Source of the DNA: Nocardia australiensis
GTDB lineage: Bacteria > Actinomycetota > Actinomycetes > Mycobacteriales > Mycobacteriaceae
NCBI RefSeq assembly: GCF_020733705.1
Contig: NZ_JAJFZM010000001.1
Location: 1,736,001 to 1,800,000 of the forward strand
Direction of reading: 5' to 3'
Length of the DNA stretch: 64,000 nt
This document shows, piece after piece, positions 9,552 through 19,788 of the stretch. Position numbers and translations under genes: made by a program. Position 1 is the first letter of the stretch; every line of letters starts with the position of its first letter. The notes beneath the pieces were generated by a model. It was not told where the DNA came from. It ran no database searches and saw only the letters and a program-made list of their open reading frames with translations.

Positions 9552-10544
9552 ATGGTTGCGATCGAAGTCGGCGATTCCGGTGTGGTGATGAACCCGGACA
9601 GGCCGAGTGGAGCCTCGCGGATCTTGCTGGCGACCTGCCTCGGCGTGGTGCGGCCTGCGTTGCGCGTCGCGCCGATCACCAGGGCCACCATTCCCATCGG
9701 CGCTGTCGCCATCGACACCCTGGCCAGGCTGCGGCCGCTGCCGCGCGGTATCGATCGTGAACAGGTCGCACTGAATGGATTCGGCCTGGAGATCCTCCGG
9801 CCTGCGGGCGGTTCCCGGGCGCTGCGGCACGGTGCAGTGCTGTACATGCACGGCGGCGGCTTCGCCATCTGTGGGCTGCGCACCCACCGGCCGATCGCGG
9901 CCAGCCTGGCCAGGCGAACCGGGTTGCCGGTGGTGAATGTGGACTACCGGCAGTTACCCGCGCAGAGCATTACGCAATCGGTCGAGGATTGCCTGGCCGC
10001 CTACCGCTGGCTGCTTCGGCACGGAGCCGATCCGGCGCGCATCGTGTTCGCGGGCGACTCGGCGGGTGGCTACCTGAGCTTCGCGACCGCTTTGCGGGCG
10101 ATCGAACTCGGGCTGCCCAGCCCGGCGGGGCTGATCGGATTGAGCCCACTGCTCGACCTGGACTATCGCGCCAAGCAGGACTACGTCAATGCGGCGCGTG
10201 ATCCTTATATACCGATATCCGCGCTGCGTTCGCTGGTGCGGATCGGCACGGAGGCCGATCACAGACTCGATCCGATGCTGTCACCGGTCAATGGGGCGCT
10301 CGCGAGTCTGCCGCCGGTGCTGCTGATCGCCGCCGAGGACGAGGTGCTGCGCTACGACTGCGAATTGATGGCGCGACGGCTCACCGCGGCGGGCGTACCG
10401 AACGCGCTGGAGCTGTGGCGCGGCCAAGTACACGCGTTCATGAGCATCTTCCCCAACCTCCCCGAGGGCAGAGCGGCGCTGGCGCGGGTCTCCCGTTTCG
10501 TCCGCGCCCGCCTCGAGCAACAGGAGCAGGCTCGGACGGCTTGA
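9552..10544 (+). CDS. Alpha/beta hydrolase, hormone-sensitive-lipase family esterase
   Basis: A 330-residue esterase. It shows the oxyanion-hole HGGGF at 100-104, nucleophile Ser170 in GDSAGG, Asp263 in AEDE and His294 in GQVHAF, the full catalytic triad of HSL (Lip-type) enzymes. No signal peptide is evident, though residues 22-58 are fairly hydrophobic. The start has a GAGGTAGG-like site. Substrates in this family are short- to medium-chain acyl esters; the natural substrate is unknown. It stands alone between rmlA (divergent) and a pseudogene. Confidence 0.93.
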   Translation: MVAIEVGDSGVVMNPDRPSGASRILLATCLGVVRPALRVAPITRATIPIGAVAIDTLARLRPLPRGIDREQVALNGFGLEILRPAGGSRALRHGAVLYMHGGGFAICGLRTHRPIAASLARRTGLPVVNVDYRQLPAQSITQSVEDCLAAYRWLLRHGADPARIVFAGDSAGGYLSFATALRAIELGLPSPAGLIGLSPLLDLDYRAKQDYVNAARDPYIPISALRSLVRIGTEADHRLDPMLSPVNGALASLPPVLLIAAEDEVLRYDCELMARRLTAAGVPNALELWRGQVHAFMSIFPNLPEGRAALARVSRFVRARLEQQEQARTA

Positions 10545-10726
10545 CCAGGATCGGCCGGACGAGTCGAACCTCCCGGATCTCCGGCGTGGGGTTCGGTGCT
10601 TGCGGGGCTTTTCGGTGTTGCGTTGACGTCGGCGAGAACATTTAGCGTCGGGTATTTGGTGCACGTCGCGTGCGGACCGGTCTGCGATGAGTTTTGCGCC
10701 GGTAGGCGCGGATTCGAGGAATGCTC

Positions 10727-10980
10727 ATGAGATTCGCGATCAGTTACCGCACACCGTTCAACGGCACCGATCCAGACCGGCTCGCGGAATTCGCCGCGCA
10801 TTTCGAGCGCTGTGGTTTCGAGGGTTTGTACGTGCGGGACCACATCGCGTTGTATCCCGTGCGAGTTACGGCGCCGGTGAATTGCCGCCGACGTATTTCG
10901 ACCCGATCGACTGCGCTGGTCTCGTCGCCGCGTGCACGCGGCGGATTCTGCTCGGTACGGGGTACTGCCTGGATTTGATC
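10727..10980 (+). pseudogene. Frameshifted, truncated F420-type luciferase-like oxidoreductase
   Basis: From ATG 10727 (GAGGA six bases upstream) the reading is MRFAISYRTPFNGTDPD, then RCGFEGLYVRDHIALYP. This is the N-terminus of an LLM-class, F420-dependent oxidoreductase. Near 10860 one base seems to be missing. The homology resumes in the next frame as ASYGAGELPPTYFDPIDC and TRRILLGTGY, the usual continuation in this family. It then stops after about 85 codons and runs into a terminator-like hairpin. The gene is dead and most of it is deleted. Confidence 0.7.
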
Positions 10981-11012
10981 GAGGCGCTGTCTGCCGCGCT
11001 TACGAACCGCAA

Positions 11013-11046
11013 CGAACCCCGCCCCGGCTGCGCGGGGCGGGGTTCG
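11013..11046 (-). terminator. Strong hairpin after the first glycine-zipper gene
   Basis: Fourteen-base perfect GC-rich arms (CGAACCCCGCCCCG and complement) flank a six-base loop. It lies just beyond the stop of the minus-strand secreted protein gene at 11059. Confidence 0.75.
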
Positions 11047-11058
11047 TGCTTACCGGAT

Positions 11059-11784
11059 TTACTTGGCCGGAGCGGGAGCGGGAGCGGGAGCGACGAACGG
11101 CTGGTTGATGGTGGCGAAGTACTGGATCGCCGCGCCGATCGCGACCGGGGCGGTGACCAACAGCTGGCCCGCGATGGTACCGAGGGCACCGATCGCGACA
11201 ATGCCGCCGAGGCAGCCGATGGCTGCGGCGGGGATGAACGGGCCGAACATGCCGATAATGGTGGCCGCCGCGACGGTCGCGCCGGCGATGCCGCCGAGGA
11301 CGCAGCCGACGGCGCCGCCGGCGATGCCGCCGACCAGGGTGCCGATGGTGGCGCCCGCGCTGATCGTGCTGGTCAGCCGGCTCCAGGCCGCCTGCTCACG
11401 GTCGTATTCGGTCTTCCAGGGTGCCTTGTCCTCGTAGGGGAGGGCGACCGGCTTGTAGACCGCCTTCGCCGGGTCGAGTTGCGGGGTCAGGGTGGCGGTG
11501 CGGTCCGCGATATCCGCGGCGATCGGGAATTCGAATTCGTCCACGCGGAACGACAGCGGAGTGCCCGCCAGCACGGCGCCATTGGCGGCCTTGATCTTGA
11601 AAACGCCGTCCTCGACGACCATCGAGCCGGCGTCGGTCTTGACGACCGTCGATGCGTCGGTGGATTCGGCGGTGAAGTTGACCGGTGCCTCATCGGCGGC
11701 GGGAGCGGCGTTGACGGTGCCTGCGGCGATACCCATCGAGGCAATCAACATGGCTGATGTGGCGGCAAATCTCTTGAAACGCAT
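11059..11784 (-). CDS. Secreted glycine-zipper protein, copy 1
   Basis: This is a 241-residue exported protein of unknown function. A signal peptide spans residues 1-27 (MRFKRFAATSAMLIASMGIA with cleavage near VNA-AP). A soluble domain covers about 30-125. A long Gly/Ala-rich hydrophobic region (about 140-225) carries GxxxG patterns such as GTLVGGIAGGAVGCVLGGIAG, a possible membrane-inserting hairpin. The tail is an APAPAPAK repeat. It is a tandem paralogue of the next gene; 149 bases are identical between the two. Membrane or pore activity is speculation. Confidence 0.85.
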   Translation of the reverse strand: MRFKRFAATSAMLIASMGIAAGTVNAAPAADEAPVNFTAESTDASTVVKTDAGSMVVEDGVFKIKAANGAVLAGTPLSFRVDEFEFPIAADIADRTATLTPQLDPAKAVYKPVALPYEDKAPWKTEYDREQAAWSRLTSTISAGATIGTLVGGIAGGAVGCVLGGIAGATVAAATIIGMFGPFIPAAAIGCLGGIVAIGALGTIAGQLLVTAPVAIGAAIQYFATINQPFVAPAPAPAPAK

Positions 11785-11874
11785 AGCTTTCTTGTTCCCT
11801 CATCAGGTGTGGACTATATATTATCGATTGGAACCATAGCTCGCAAACCTTCAGTGATCTAGCCCTTGAAACAA

Positions 11875-11905
11875 AACCCTGCCCGGTCGGCAGCCGGGCA
11901 GGGTT
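11875..11905 (-). terminator. Hairpin after the second glycine-zipper gene
   Basis: Twelve-base perfect arms (AACCCTGCCCGG and complement) flank a seven-base loop, about 55 bases beyond the stop of the gene at 11959. Confidence 0.7.
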
Positions 11906-11958
11906 CCGGGCTCACAATTCAGTTATGCGAGTTCAGTTGTGTGCGAAGCGTTTTCGTC

Positions 11959-12678
11959 CTACTTGGCAGGAGCAGGGGCGGGGGCGACGAACGGCTGGTT
12001 GATGGTGGTGAAGTACTGGATCGCCGCGCCGATCGCGACCGGGGCGGTGACCAGCAGTTGGCCCGCGATGGTGCCGAGGGCACCGATCGCGATGATGCCG
12101 CCGACGCAGCCGATGGCTGCGGCGGGGATGAACGGGCCGAACAGGCCGATAATGGTGGCCGAGGCGACCGTCGCGCCCGCGATGCCGCCGAGGACGCAGC
12201 CGACGGCGCCGCCGCCGATGCCGCCGACCAGGGTGCCGATGGTGGCGCCCATGGCGATGGTGTCCTTCATGCGGTTGAAGGCGGCCTGCTCACGGTCGTA
12301 TTCGGTCTTCCAGGGTGCCTTGTCCTCGTAGGGGAGGGCGACCGGCTTGTAGACCGCCTTCGCCGGGTCGAGTTGCGGGGTCAGGGTGGCGGTGCGGTCC
12401 GCGATATCCGCGGCGATCGGGAATTCGAATTCATCCACGCGGAACGACAGCGGGGTACCCGCGATTACATTGCCGTTGGCGGCCTTGATCTTCAGAGCGT
12501 TATCCTCGACAACCAGCGAACCGGAGTCGATATTGATGATCGAATGAGTGTCTGTGGAGTTCGCGGTGAAGTTGACCGGCGCGTCGTCGACCGCGGGTGC
12601 GGCATTGGCGGTTCCGGCGGTGACACCGATCGCGGCGATCAGCAGCGCCGACGTGGCGGCGAATTTCCTCATCAGCAT
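11959..12678 (-). CDS. Secreted glycine-zipper protein, copy 2
   Basis: This 239-residue paralogue of the preceding entry has the same architecture: a signal peptide (MLMRKFAATSALLIAAIGVT, cleavage near ANA-AP), a soluble domain, a GxxxG-rich hydrophobic domain and a short APAPAK tail. The mid-region FRVDEFEFPIAADIADRTAT is identical to copy 1. The divergent parts are the mature N-terminus (NSTDTHSIINIDSG against ESTDASTVVKTDAG) and the start of the hydrophobic domain. Each copy has its own terminator, so they are separately transcribed. The function is unknown. Confidence 0.85.
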   Translation of the reverse strand: MLMRKFAATSALLIAAIGVTAGTANAAPAVDDAPVNFTANSTDTHSIINIDSGSLVVEDNALKIKAANGNVIAGTPLSFRVDEFEFPIAADIADRTATLTPQLDPAKAVYKPVALPYEDKAPWKTEYDREQAAFNRMKDTIAMGATIGTLVGGIGGGAVGCVLGGIAGATVASATIIGLFGPFIPAAAIGCVGGIIAIGALGTIAGQLLVTAPVAIGAAIQYFTTINQPFVAPAPAPAK

Positions 12679-13997
<1,319 letters not shown>

Positions 13998-14001
13998 TCG
14001 A

Positions 14002-14043
14002 AACCCGAACCCGCCCAGCGTGATTGCCGGGCGGTTCGGGGTT
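14002..14043 (+). terminator. Imperfect hairpin after rmlB
   Basis: AACCCGAACCCGCCC pairs with GGGCGGTTCGGGGTT with small bulges around a loop of about twelve bases, directly after the rmlB stop. Confidence 0.55.
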
Positions 14044-14128
14044 ATTCGGTTTTCGAATGGCCCTCGGTTACTTTGGCGGACGCTTCGAGCGGCTGGTTGA
14101 TGGTGGCGAAGTGCTGGATCGCCGCGCT
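14042..14128 (-). pseudogene. Relic of a third glycine-zipper gene (C-terminal end)
   Basis: On the minus strand this reads AAIQHFATINQPLEASAKV and ends at TAA. Copies 1 and 2 read GAAIQYFATINQPFV and GAAIQYFTTINQPFV at the matching place. A 37-base block at 14091-14127 differs from copy 1 by a single base. Upstream the similarity ends, so only the 3' tip of a third copy remains. Confidence 0.6.
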
Positions 14129-14329
14129 CGATGCACTTCGTTCGGAGTGGACTCCGTAATGGAAATCGAGGTCAGCTAATTTGCGGTGAATCACGTATCG
14201 TTGTTATCGATTTTGCGTTCACCTGGCGGACCGGATGATCTGTTAATCGGTTGGAAACTATTGCCCGCCAGTGATTTTCATGCTCGATATCAATTAGGTG
14301 AGCATTCGGCAAACCATCGATTGTTGTCG
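14129..14329. other. AT-rich intergenic region
   Basis: Nothing recognisable is seen here beyond the relic at its left edge. It is noticeably AT-rich, consistent with a decayed or regulatory segment between rmlB and the convergent DUF2142 gene. Confidence 0.4.
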
Positions 14330-15958
14330 TCAGCCCCAAACGATGGAGTAGTACTTCCACAGCGCGGCGATGAGCGCGATCGCAGCGGCCGCGATGACCG
14401 TAATCGCCGGGCCCCGCGTCGGGATGACACCATCGGAGTTGGTGAGCCGCAATGGCATCCAGCGCAACAGCACCGCCACCGCGACGATCGCCAGCGGCAC
14501 GAAATAACGGCCCTGCACGCCATCGATGATGTAGTAGCCGACCGGCGTGAACGACATGTACAGCGTCACGTAGATCATTGCGACACTGGCTAATACGGTG
14601 AGCGCGACGATCACGGTGCGCCACGTTGTCGCGGTGTTCTTGTTCATCCGATCCGCGATCCCGGTGCTCACCGCGAAGGCGAGGAGGCAGGCCAGCATGG
14701 AAAACGCGGGAACATCGACATAGCTGAAGCCGAGCTCGCCGAAGAACTGGCTGAACCACCGCTCGTCGCGCAGCGCGATGCTCTCGCCGAAGACATTCAC
14801 GAAATGCAGGGGGTCGGTGATGATTCCGTGCAGCTGATCGCTGGGCCGCACCGAATTCCACTGCGCGGGCGGGCGCATCAGGCCCATGCCGTCGCCGGTC
14901 GGTGCCGCGACCTTCATCCAGGCCGCGAAGGACGCCAAACCGGCGGCCGCGAATCCCCACGGGATCCAGCGCCGCCAGCCGACCGATCCGCCGTTCGCCG
15001 CGGCACCGGTGAACCCGAGCCGATGTGCGGGGACCACCACGACAAGCATCGCAAGCAGCACGTAGGTCGGCTTGCTGATCGGTAACAGGATGGTCGACGC
15101 CAGCAGCGCGGCCGTTTCCAGCCGCCCCAGCCCTTCGCCGAGGAACAACGCCTTGACCAGCAGCGCGGACACCAGTATCGCGAGCGCGTTGGTCATGGTG
15201 TCGGCGGTGACAGTGCCGGCCTGGAACACCGCGATAGGCAGCACCGCAACCGTGAACGCCAGCCACTGCACCCGATGCGCGCGCAGCGCGTACAAGCCGA
15301 AGCCGACGACGAGTAGATAGCCGGCCAGCCCGGCCAGCCGGGTCAGTGTGATCGTGCCCACGACATCAAGGCCGAGCAGGTCGGCCGCCCGAATGCCGAT
15401 GGCGGCGGGGACATACGGCACCGGCGAGTACGCGGCGGTATTGGTGAACCAGACCGGTTCGGTGGCCGCGGAAACCTCGGCGCTGCCCAGCCGGTCGTAA
15501 CCAGCGGGATCGTCGACCATGGCGCCCGGCTCTTCCGGGTTGGTGGTGTAGTCGTGCAGGGCGTAGCCCATCATCGCGGTGATGCTGACGGGTACGTCAC
15601 CGCCGTAGGAGATCCCCCGATCGTCGGCGATCCGTTCGGGCAGGAACCCGCCGTGGGCGACCTGATAGGCACGGCCGAACTGGGTGATTTCGTCATGGCC
15701 CCAGAATGGTGGCGTGACGACGGCGAACAGCGCCCCGAAGAGGGTCGCGATAATGGTGAACGCCACCGTCGCGGCGCCGAAGCGGGTCACGATGCGTTGG
15801 GTCAGGCGTCGGACCCAGCCTGCTCTAGTTGTCGAATCGGAGTCGGAGTCGGTCGAGCCGTGCGAATTCGCCCGTGCGGCAGCGTTGCCGGAATCGGCGG
15901 TCGTGCCCGCAGTGGGATCCGGCGCGTCGGTGGCGGTCCGGTCGGCGGAAGTGGTCAC
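14330..15958 (-). CDS. DUF2142 family polytopic membrane protein
   Basis: This 542-residue protein has a hydrophilic Thr/Ser/Asp-rich N-terminus of about 50 residues, then about ten membrane segments. The early extracytoplasmic motif (TPPFWGHDEITQFGRAYQ) and the later KPTYVLLAML and VQGRYFVPLA segments fit DUF2142, a family that resembles GT-C glycosyltransferases and is found in surface-polysaccharide loci. The start overlaps the stop of the upstream GT2 gene (ATGA), so the two are translationally coupled and likely act together on a polyprenyl-linked sugar. The acceptor and donor are unknown. Confidence 0.8.
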   Translation of the reverse strand: MTTSADRTATDAPDPTAGTTADSGNAAARANSHGSTDSDSDSTTRAGWVRRLTQRIVTRFGAATVAFTIIATLFGALFAVVTPPFWGHDEITQFGRAYQVAHGGFLPERIADDRGISYGGDVPVSITAMMGYALHDYTTNPEEPGAMVDDPAGYDRLGSAEVSAATEPVWFTNTAAYSPVPYVPAAIGIRAADLLGLDVVGTITLTRLAGLAGYLLVVGFGLYALRAHRVQWLAFTVAVLPIAVFQAGTVTADTMTNALAILVSALLVKALFLGEGLGRLETAALLASTILLPISKPTYVLLAMLVVVVPAHRLGFTGAAANGGSVGWRRWIPWGFAAAGLASFAAWMKVAAPTGDGMGLMRPPAQWNSVRPSDQLHGIITDPLHFVNVFGESIALRDERWFSQFFGELGFSYVDVPAFSMLACLLAFAVSTGIADRMNKNTATTWRTVIVALTVLASVAMIYVTLYMSFTPVGYYIIDGVQGRYFVPLAIVAVAVLLRWMPLRLTNSDGVIPTRGPAITVIAAAAIALIAALWKYYSIVWG

Positions 15959-16959
15959 CGCTCGGCACCGTCGGCGCGCTCGTCAGCGCCACGGCGACCG
16001 CGGGCGATCGCAGGCGAATCGTCGGCGCCGACGGCCGAGTAGCGCAGGTAGACCAGGCGGGATGCCTCATGCCTCGACCGGCGGATACCGTCCAGGATCA
16101 GGCCCGCGGTCCACGCGAGGCTGCCGAGCAGCAGCAGGGTGAAGGCGAGGAACAGAGTGGGGAAGCGTGGCACCTCGCCGGTTTTATAGAACTCGACGAT
16201 TATCGGTATCGTCAGCACGATCGAGATCAACCAGCTCAGCGTGCCGAACACGCCGTAGAAGGCGACCGGCCGCTCATGTCTGGCCAGGCCGATGATCAGT
16301 GCCAGGATCTTGAATCCGTCGTGATAGGTGCGCAGCTTGCTTTCGCTGCCCGTCGGACGATCACGGAAACCGACCGGAACCGCGGTCCGAGGTACCCGCA
16401 GATGCAGCGAATGCACCGTCAGCTCGGTCTCGATCTCGAACTCCCGTGATACCGCGGGGAAGCTCTTCACGAACCGGCGCGAGAACACTCGGAAGCCGCT
16501 GAGCATATCTTCGACGTTCTCACCGAACACCTTGCCGACAACGCCGTTGAGCACCCGGTTACCGGTTTCGTGGCCGGCGCGATAGGCCGAGGCGCCATCG
16601 GATTCCTGCCTGCGGACGCCGAGCACATGGTCGTAGGGGCCCTCCAGCAGCGTCTTGATCATCAGCGGCGCTGCCGACGCCTCGTAGGTGTCGTCGCCAT
16701 CGATCATCAAATAGACATCGGCCTCGATGTCGGCGAAGGCCCGGCGCACCACGTTGCCCTTGCCCTTGGTGTGTTCGTGGCGCACGATCGCACCGGCGGC
16801 GCGGGCGCATTCGGCCGTCTTATCGGTGCTCAGGTTGTCGTAGACATAGACGACAATTCCCGGCACGGCAGCCTGCAGGTCGGCGACGACCTTGGCCACC
16901 GAGGCCTCTTCGTTGTGGCAAGGCACCACGGCGGCAATTCGAAGCTCGGCGGAGTCCAC
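15955..16959 (-). CDS. GT2 family glycosyltransferase with C-terminal membrane anchor
   Basis: This 334-residue protein resembles polyprenyl-phosphate glycosyltransferases (DPMS/GtrB type). It has IAAVVPCHNEEASVAKVV, the DNLSTDKT donor loop, LMIDGDDTYEA with the metal-binding DxD, and GFRVFSRRFVKSFP. Two or three hydrophobic helices at about 240-300 anchor it. The GTG at 16959 was chosen because GAGGA lies about ten bases upstream. The frame to 17106 adds an Arg-rich stretch with no family resemblance. It is divergent from a GtrA gene, a classic GtrA/GtrB pairing, and coupled to the DUF2142 gene. Confidence 0.88.
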   Translation of the reverse strand: MDSAELRIAAVVPCHNEEASVAKVVADLQAAVPGIVVYVYDNLSTDKTAECARAAGAIVRHEHTKGKGNVVRRAFADIEADVYLMIDGDDTYEASAAPLMIKTLLEGPYDHVLGVRRQESDGASAYRAGHETGNRVLNGVVGKVFGENVEDMLSGFRVFSRRFVKSFPAVSREFEIETELTVHSLHLRVPRTAVPVGFRDRPTGSESKLRTYHDGFKILALIIGLARHERPVAFYGVFGTLSWLISIVLTIPIIVEFYKTGEVPRFPTLFLAFTLLLLGSLAWTAGLILDGIRRSRHEASRLVYLRYSAVGADDSPAIARGRRGADERADGAER

Positions 16960-17066
16960 CCGGGTCAATCCTCGATGTCGGCGGTGTGAATGGGAACACC
17001 GGGAGGGTACAGGGCTGTGAGCCGCCGCGCGTAGTCGGCAAGGATCCGTGTGCCGACCTTCTGAGG

Positions 17067-17072
17067 TAGGTT
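17067..17072 (+). promoter_or_regulatory. Leaderless -10 box of the second gtrA
   Basis: TAGGTT, six bases, then the GTG start at 17079. Confidence 0.6.
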
Positions 17073-17078
17073 CGCTCC

Positions 17079-17633
17079 GTGTCCTACCCCGAGCAGCCGG
17101 TGTCATTGCCCGAGCGGACCGGCTCTGCGCAGTCCCCGCCGACCGGCGAGCGGCCTGCCGCGAAACTGATTGCCGCGCTGCGGCGCGGTGGGGCGTTTCT
17201 GGTTGTCGGCGCGATCGGCTTCCTCGTCGACGCGGGCACTTACAACCTGCTGGTGTTCTGGGGTGGCGAGGGTGTGCTCTACCACTCCCCGCTGATCGCC
17301 AAGATCATCGCGATTGCCGTCGCCACGGTGGTGACCTACTTCGGCAACAAGTGGTGGACCTTCGCGCACAAGAAGACCGATAACCCGGGACGCGAATATC
17401 TGCTCTATGCCGTCTTCAATGTGGTCGCGATCGGCCTGCAACTGGGTTGCCTCGGGTTCTCCCGGTATGTGCTCGACCTGTCTACCCCGCTGTCGGACAA
17501 TATCTCCGGCACTCTGATCGGGCAGATCGTCGCGGTGGTCTTCCGATATTGGGCCTATGACAAATTCGTCTTCGTGGGTGGTGACGCGGCGAAAGACCAC
17601 AGTTCGGCGAACGACGAGCAACAAAAACGATAG
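17079..17633 (+). CDS. GtrA family membrane protein, second copy
   Basis: This 184-residue GtrA protein has four predicted helices. FLVVGAIGFLVDAGTYNLLVF and VVTYFGNKWWTFAHKK match the GtrA core. Unlike the copy at 4702, it carries a longer Pro-rich N-terminus and a basic-acidic C-terminal tail. It lies 192 bases before glfT2 and is divergent from the GT2 gene. It may act in lipid-linked sugar flipping for the GT2/DUF2142 pathway or for galactan; the context supports either. Confidence 0.88.
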   Translation: MSYPEQPVSLPERTGSAQSPPTGERPAAKLIAALRRGGAFLVVGAIGFLVDAGTYNLLVFWGGEGVLYHSPLIAKIIAIAVATVVTYFGNKWWTFAHKKTDNPGREYLLYAVFNVVAIGLQLGCLGFSRYVLDLSTPLSDNISGTLIGQIVAVVFRYWAYDKFVFVGGDAAKDHSSANDEQQKR

Positions 17634-17825
17634 CGGCACCCGCTTGCTGAAAAGGCATGCGCCGAGGCCGGTTGATATCCTCGGGCCGCCGCGTACGGCT
17701 TCCAGGGGTGTGTCTGCCCCGTCGGCATATGGCGGCGCGAGCGACGCGACCGGAGGCGGTAGCTTGCGTGACCACGGAGGTCGCCGGGAGCGCCGCCAAT
17801 CGATACTGAGGATTTCGAGGATTTC

Positions 17826-19727
17826 ATGGATCAGTCGGCTATCCAAGCCGTTACCGAAACGAACGACAGCTCCTCGGCCGGTGCGGCGCCCGCTTCGCTG
17901 CGCGCCGACCATCGCGCGCCGGACCGGTTGCTGCTGCAGCGCGGCATCTTTACCGGGCCGTCGGCGAAGGTGAGTGACGAGCTGTATGCCGTCGTCAAGG
18001 GCCGGGCGCATAGGGAGCGACTGGAACTGCGACTCGATAAGGGTGCGACAGCGCACACCAACACCTACTTCGGTCGGTTCGCCGCCAGCTACTGGCAGCG
18101 CTGGACCACCGTCACCGAGGTGCGGGCGACGATGGTGCTCGACGTGACCAAATCCGCGTGTGTGCGGGTGGTCGCCTCCGATATCGCCGGACACCGCAGG
18201 ATCATCCAGACCGCCGAGATCACCACGAGCGGTCCGCTGACCCTCTCCGCGCCGCTGGATCAGTACGTCGACGGCGGCGCGCTGTGGCTGGAATTCGACG
18301 CCGTCGGTGGTGAGCTCTCCATCACCGAACTCACCTGGACCTCGGTGGCACCCGATCACGTACGCCCGGTCGCGATCGCGATCTGCACCTTCAATCGGGC
18401 CGAGGACTGTGCCAATACGGTCGCCGCCCTGGCCTCCGACGAGACGGTGCTCGCCGCCATCGACGCGGTGTATGTGGTGGATCAGGGCACCGATCTGGTG
18501 GAGAACCGCCCGGTATATCAGGACACGTTGCCGACCTTCGGTGACAAGTTGCGCTACATACGGCAGCCGAACCTCGGTGGCGCGGGCGGTTTCACCCGCG
18601 GACTGTACGAGGTGTCCGCGGTCAACGAGCATGCCGACGTCATCCTGATGGACGACGACATCCTGTGCGAGCCGGAAACGGTATTACGGCTCAATGCCTT
18701 CGCCAATATGACGGTGGAACCGACACTTGTCGGCGCGCAGATGCTGTTCCTGCTCAACCCCGACTACCTGAATGTCGGCGCCGAAGAGGTGCGTCTGCAT
18801 GAGCTCAAGCATGGCCAGAAAGTGCCGAAGGCGCTGCGCAACACCAGCATGCTCAAGAAGAATCAGGAGCGTCGTGTCGACGCGGGCTACAACGCCTGGT
18901 GGACCTGCCTGATCCCGGCCGAGGTGGTCGCGAAGATCGGTTTGCCGGTGCCGATCTTCTTCCAGTGGGACGACGTCGAATACGGCGTTCGCGCGCGCGA
19001 GAACGGATTCGTCACGGTCACGCTGCCGAATGCCGCGGTGTGGCACGCCGATTTCTATTGGAAGGATTACGACGACTGGGCGCGCTACTTCAGCACGCGC
19101 AATTCGCTGATCGTTGGTTCGATGCACGCCGATCTGGACGGCAAGGCGATCACCCGTCAGCTGTTCCGCAGTATCGCCGAACATCTGGTCGCGATGCAGT
19201 ACGGCCTGGTGCACACCACGTTGCAGGGTATCGAGGACTTCCTGGAAGGCCCGAAGGTGTTGCGCGACGGCGGTATCGACGCATTGGCCGCCGCCCGCAC
19301 CAGTCGCGGTGACTACACGGAGACGCTCAAGCATCCGGCCGCGACTCCGCCGGTGCACGGCGCCGATATCCAATTGCGCCGTGCGGGCGGCGAACCGAGC
19401 CGGGTGACCCTGGTGCTGGTCAAGCGCGCCATCAACCAGTGGTTCGGTCGCACCCAGCACGGCCTCGTCGGTGTCACCCGTGAAGACGCGCACTGGTGGC
19501 ATGTCGCGCTATTCGATCATGTCGTGGTGACCGATGCCTCGCAGTCCGGTGTCCGGGTCCGGCAGCGCGACAAGGCAAGGGCGCGGGCACTGCTGCTGCG
19601 CACGTTCCGGGTGCTGCGCCGCGTGCGCCGCGAACTGCCCGCCCTGCAGGAGCAATACCGCGCCGCGGTGCCGGAGCTGACCAGCCGCGCCAACTGGGAA
19701 CGGCTCTACGGCATCAAGCCGAATTAG
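17826..19727 (+). CDS. glfT2: Galactofuranosyltransferase GlfT2
   Basis: GlfT2 polymerises the alternating beta-1,5 and beta-1,6 galactofuranose chain at the inner membrane face, using UDP-galactofuranose. The 633 residues match the family length. An N-terminal beta-sandwich precedes the GT-A domain (VAIAICTFNRAEDCANTV). The metal-binding DDD is at 276-278. The acceptor/base segment is WDDVEYG at 381-387, and the WHADF histidine is at 407. A helical C-terminal domain completes it. A GAGGA repeat lies before ATG 17826. In mycobacteria glf normally accompanies it; glf is not in this window. Confidence 0.96.
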   Translation: MDQSAIQAVTETNDSSSAGAAPASLRADHRAPDRLLLQRGIFTGPSAKVSDELYAVVKGRAHRERLELRLDKGATAHTNTYFGRFAASYWQRWTTVTEVRATMVLDVTKSACVRVVASDIAGHRRIIQTAEITTSGPLTLSAPLDQYVDGGALWLEFDAVGGELSITELTWTSVAPDHVRPVAIAICTFNRAEDCANTVAALASDETVLAAIDAVYVVDQGTDLVENRPVYQDTLPTFGDKLRYIRQPNLGGAGGFTRGLYEVSAVNEHADVILMDDDILCEPETVLRLNAFANMTVEPTLVGAQMLFLLNPDYLNVGAEEVRLHELKHGQKVPKALRNTSMLKKNQERRVDAGYNAWWTCLIPAEVVAKIGLPVPIFFQWDDVEYGVRARENGFVTVTLPNAAVWHADFYWKDYDDWARYFSTRNSLIVGSMHADLDGKAITRQLFRSIAEHLVAMQYGLVHTTLQGIEDFLEGPKVLRDGGIDALAAARTSRGDYTETLKHPAATPPVHGADIQLRRAGGEPSRVTLVLVKRAINQWFGRTQHGLVGVTREDAHWWHVALFDHVVVTDASQSGVRVRQRDKARARALLLRTFRVLRRVRRELPALQEQYRAAVPELTSRANWERLYGIKPN

Positions 19728-19744
19728 CCTGCCGCCCAACGACT

Positions 19745-19783
19745 GACGAGCCGCACCCGCAAATCGTGTGTGTGCGGCTCGTC
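19745..19783 (+). terminator. Hairpin after glfT2
   Basis: Twelve-base perfect arms (GACGAGCCGCAC and complement) flank a 15-base loop between the convergent glfT2 and macro-domain genes. Confidence 0.65.
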
Positions 19784-19788
19784 GCGTG

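Noticed and set aside
10687..11757. Plus-strand frame of 356 codons across the secreted protein gene
   Set aside because: Most of it is antisense to the well-supported secreted protein; only its first part carries the relic oxidoreductase homology.
17103..18632. 509-codon open frame antisense to gtrA and glfT2
   Set aside because: It is low-complexity Arg/Gly/Asp-rich protein, lies opposite two well-supported genes and has no family motifs; it is a product of GC-rich codon structure.
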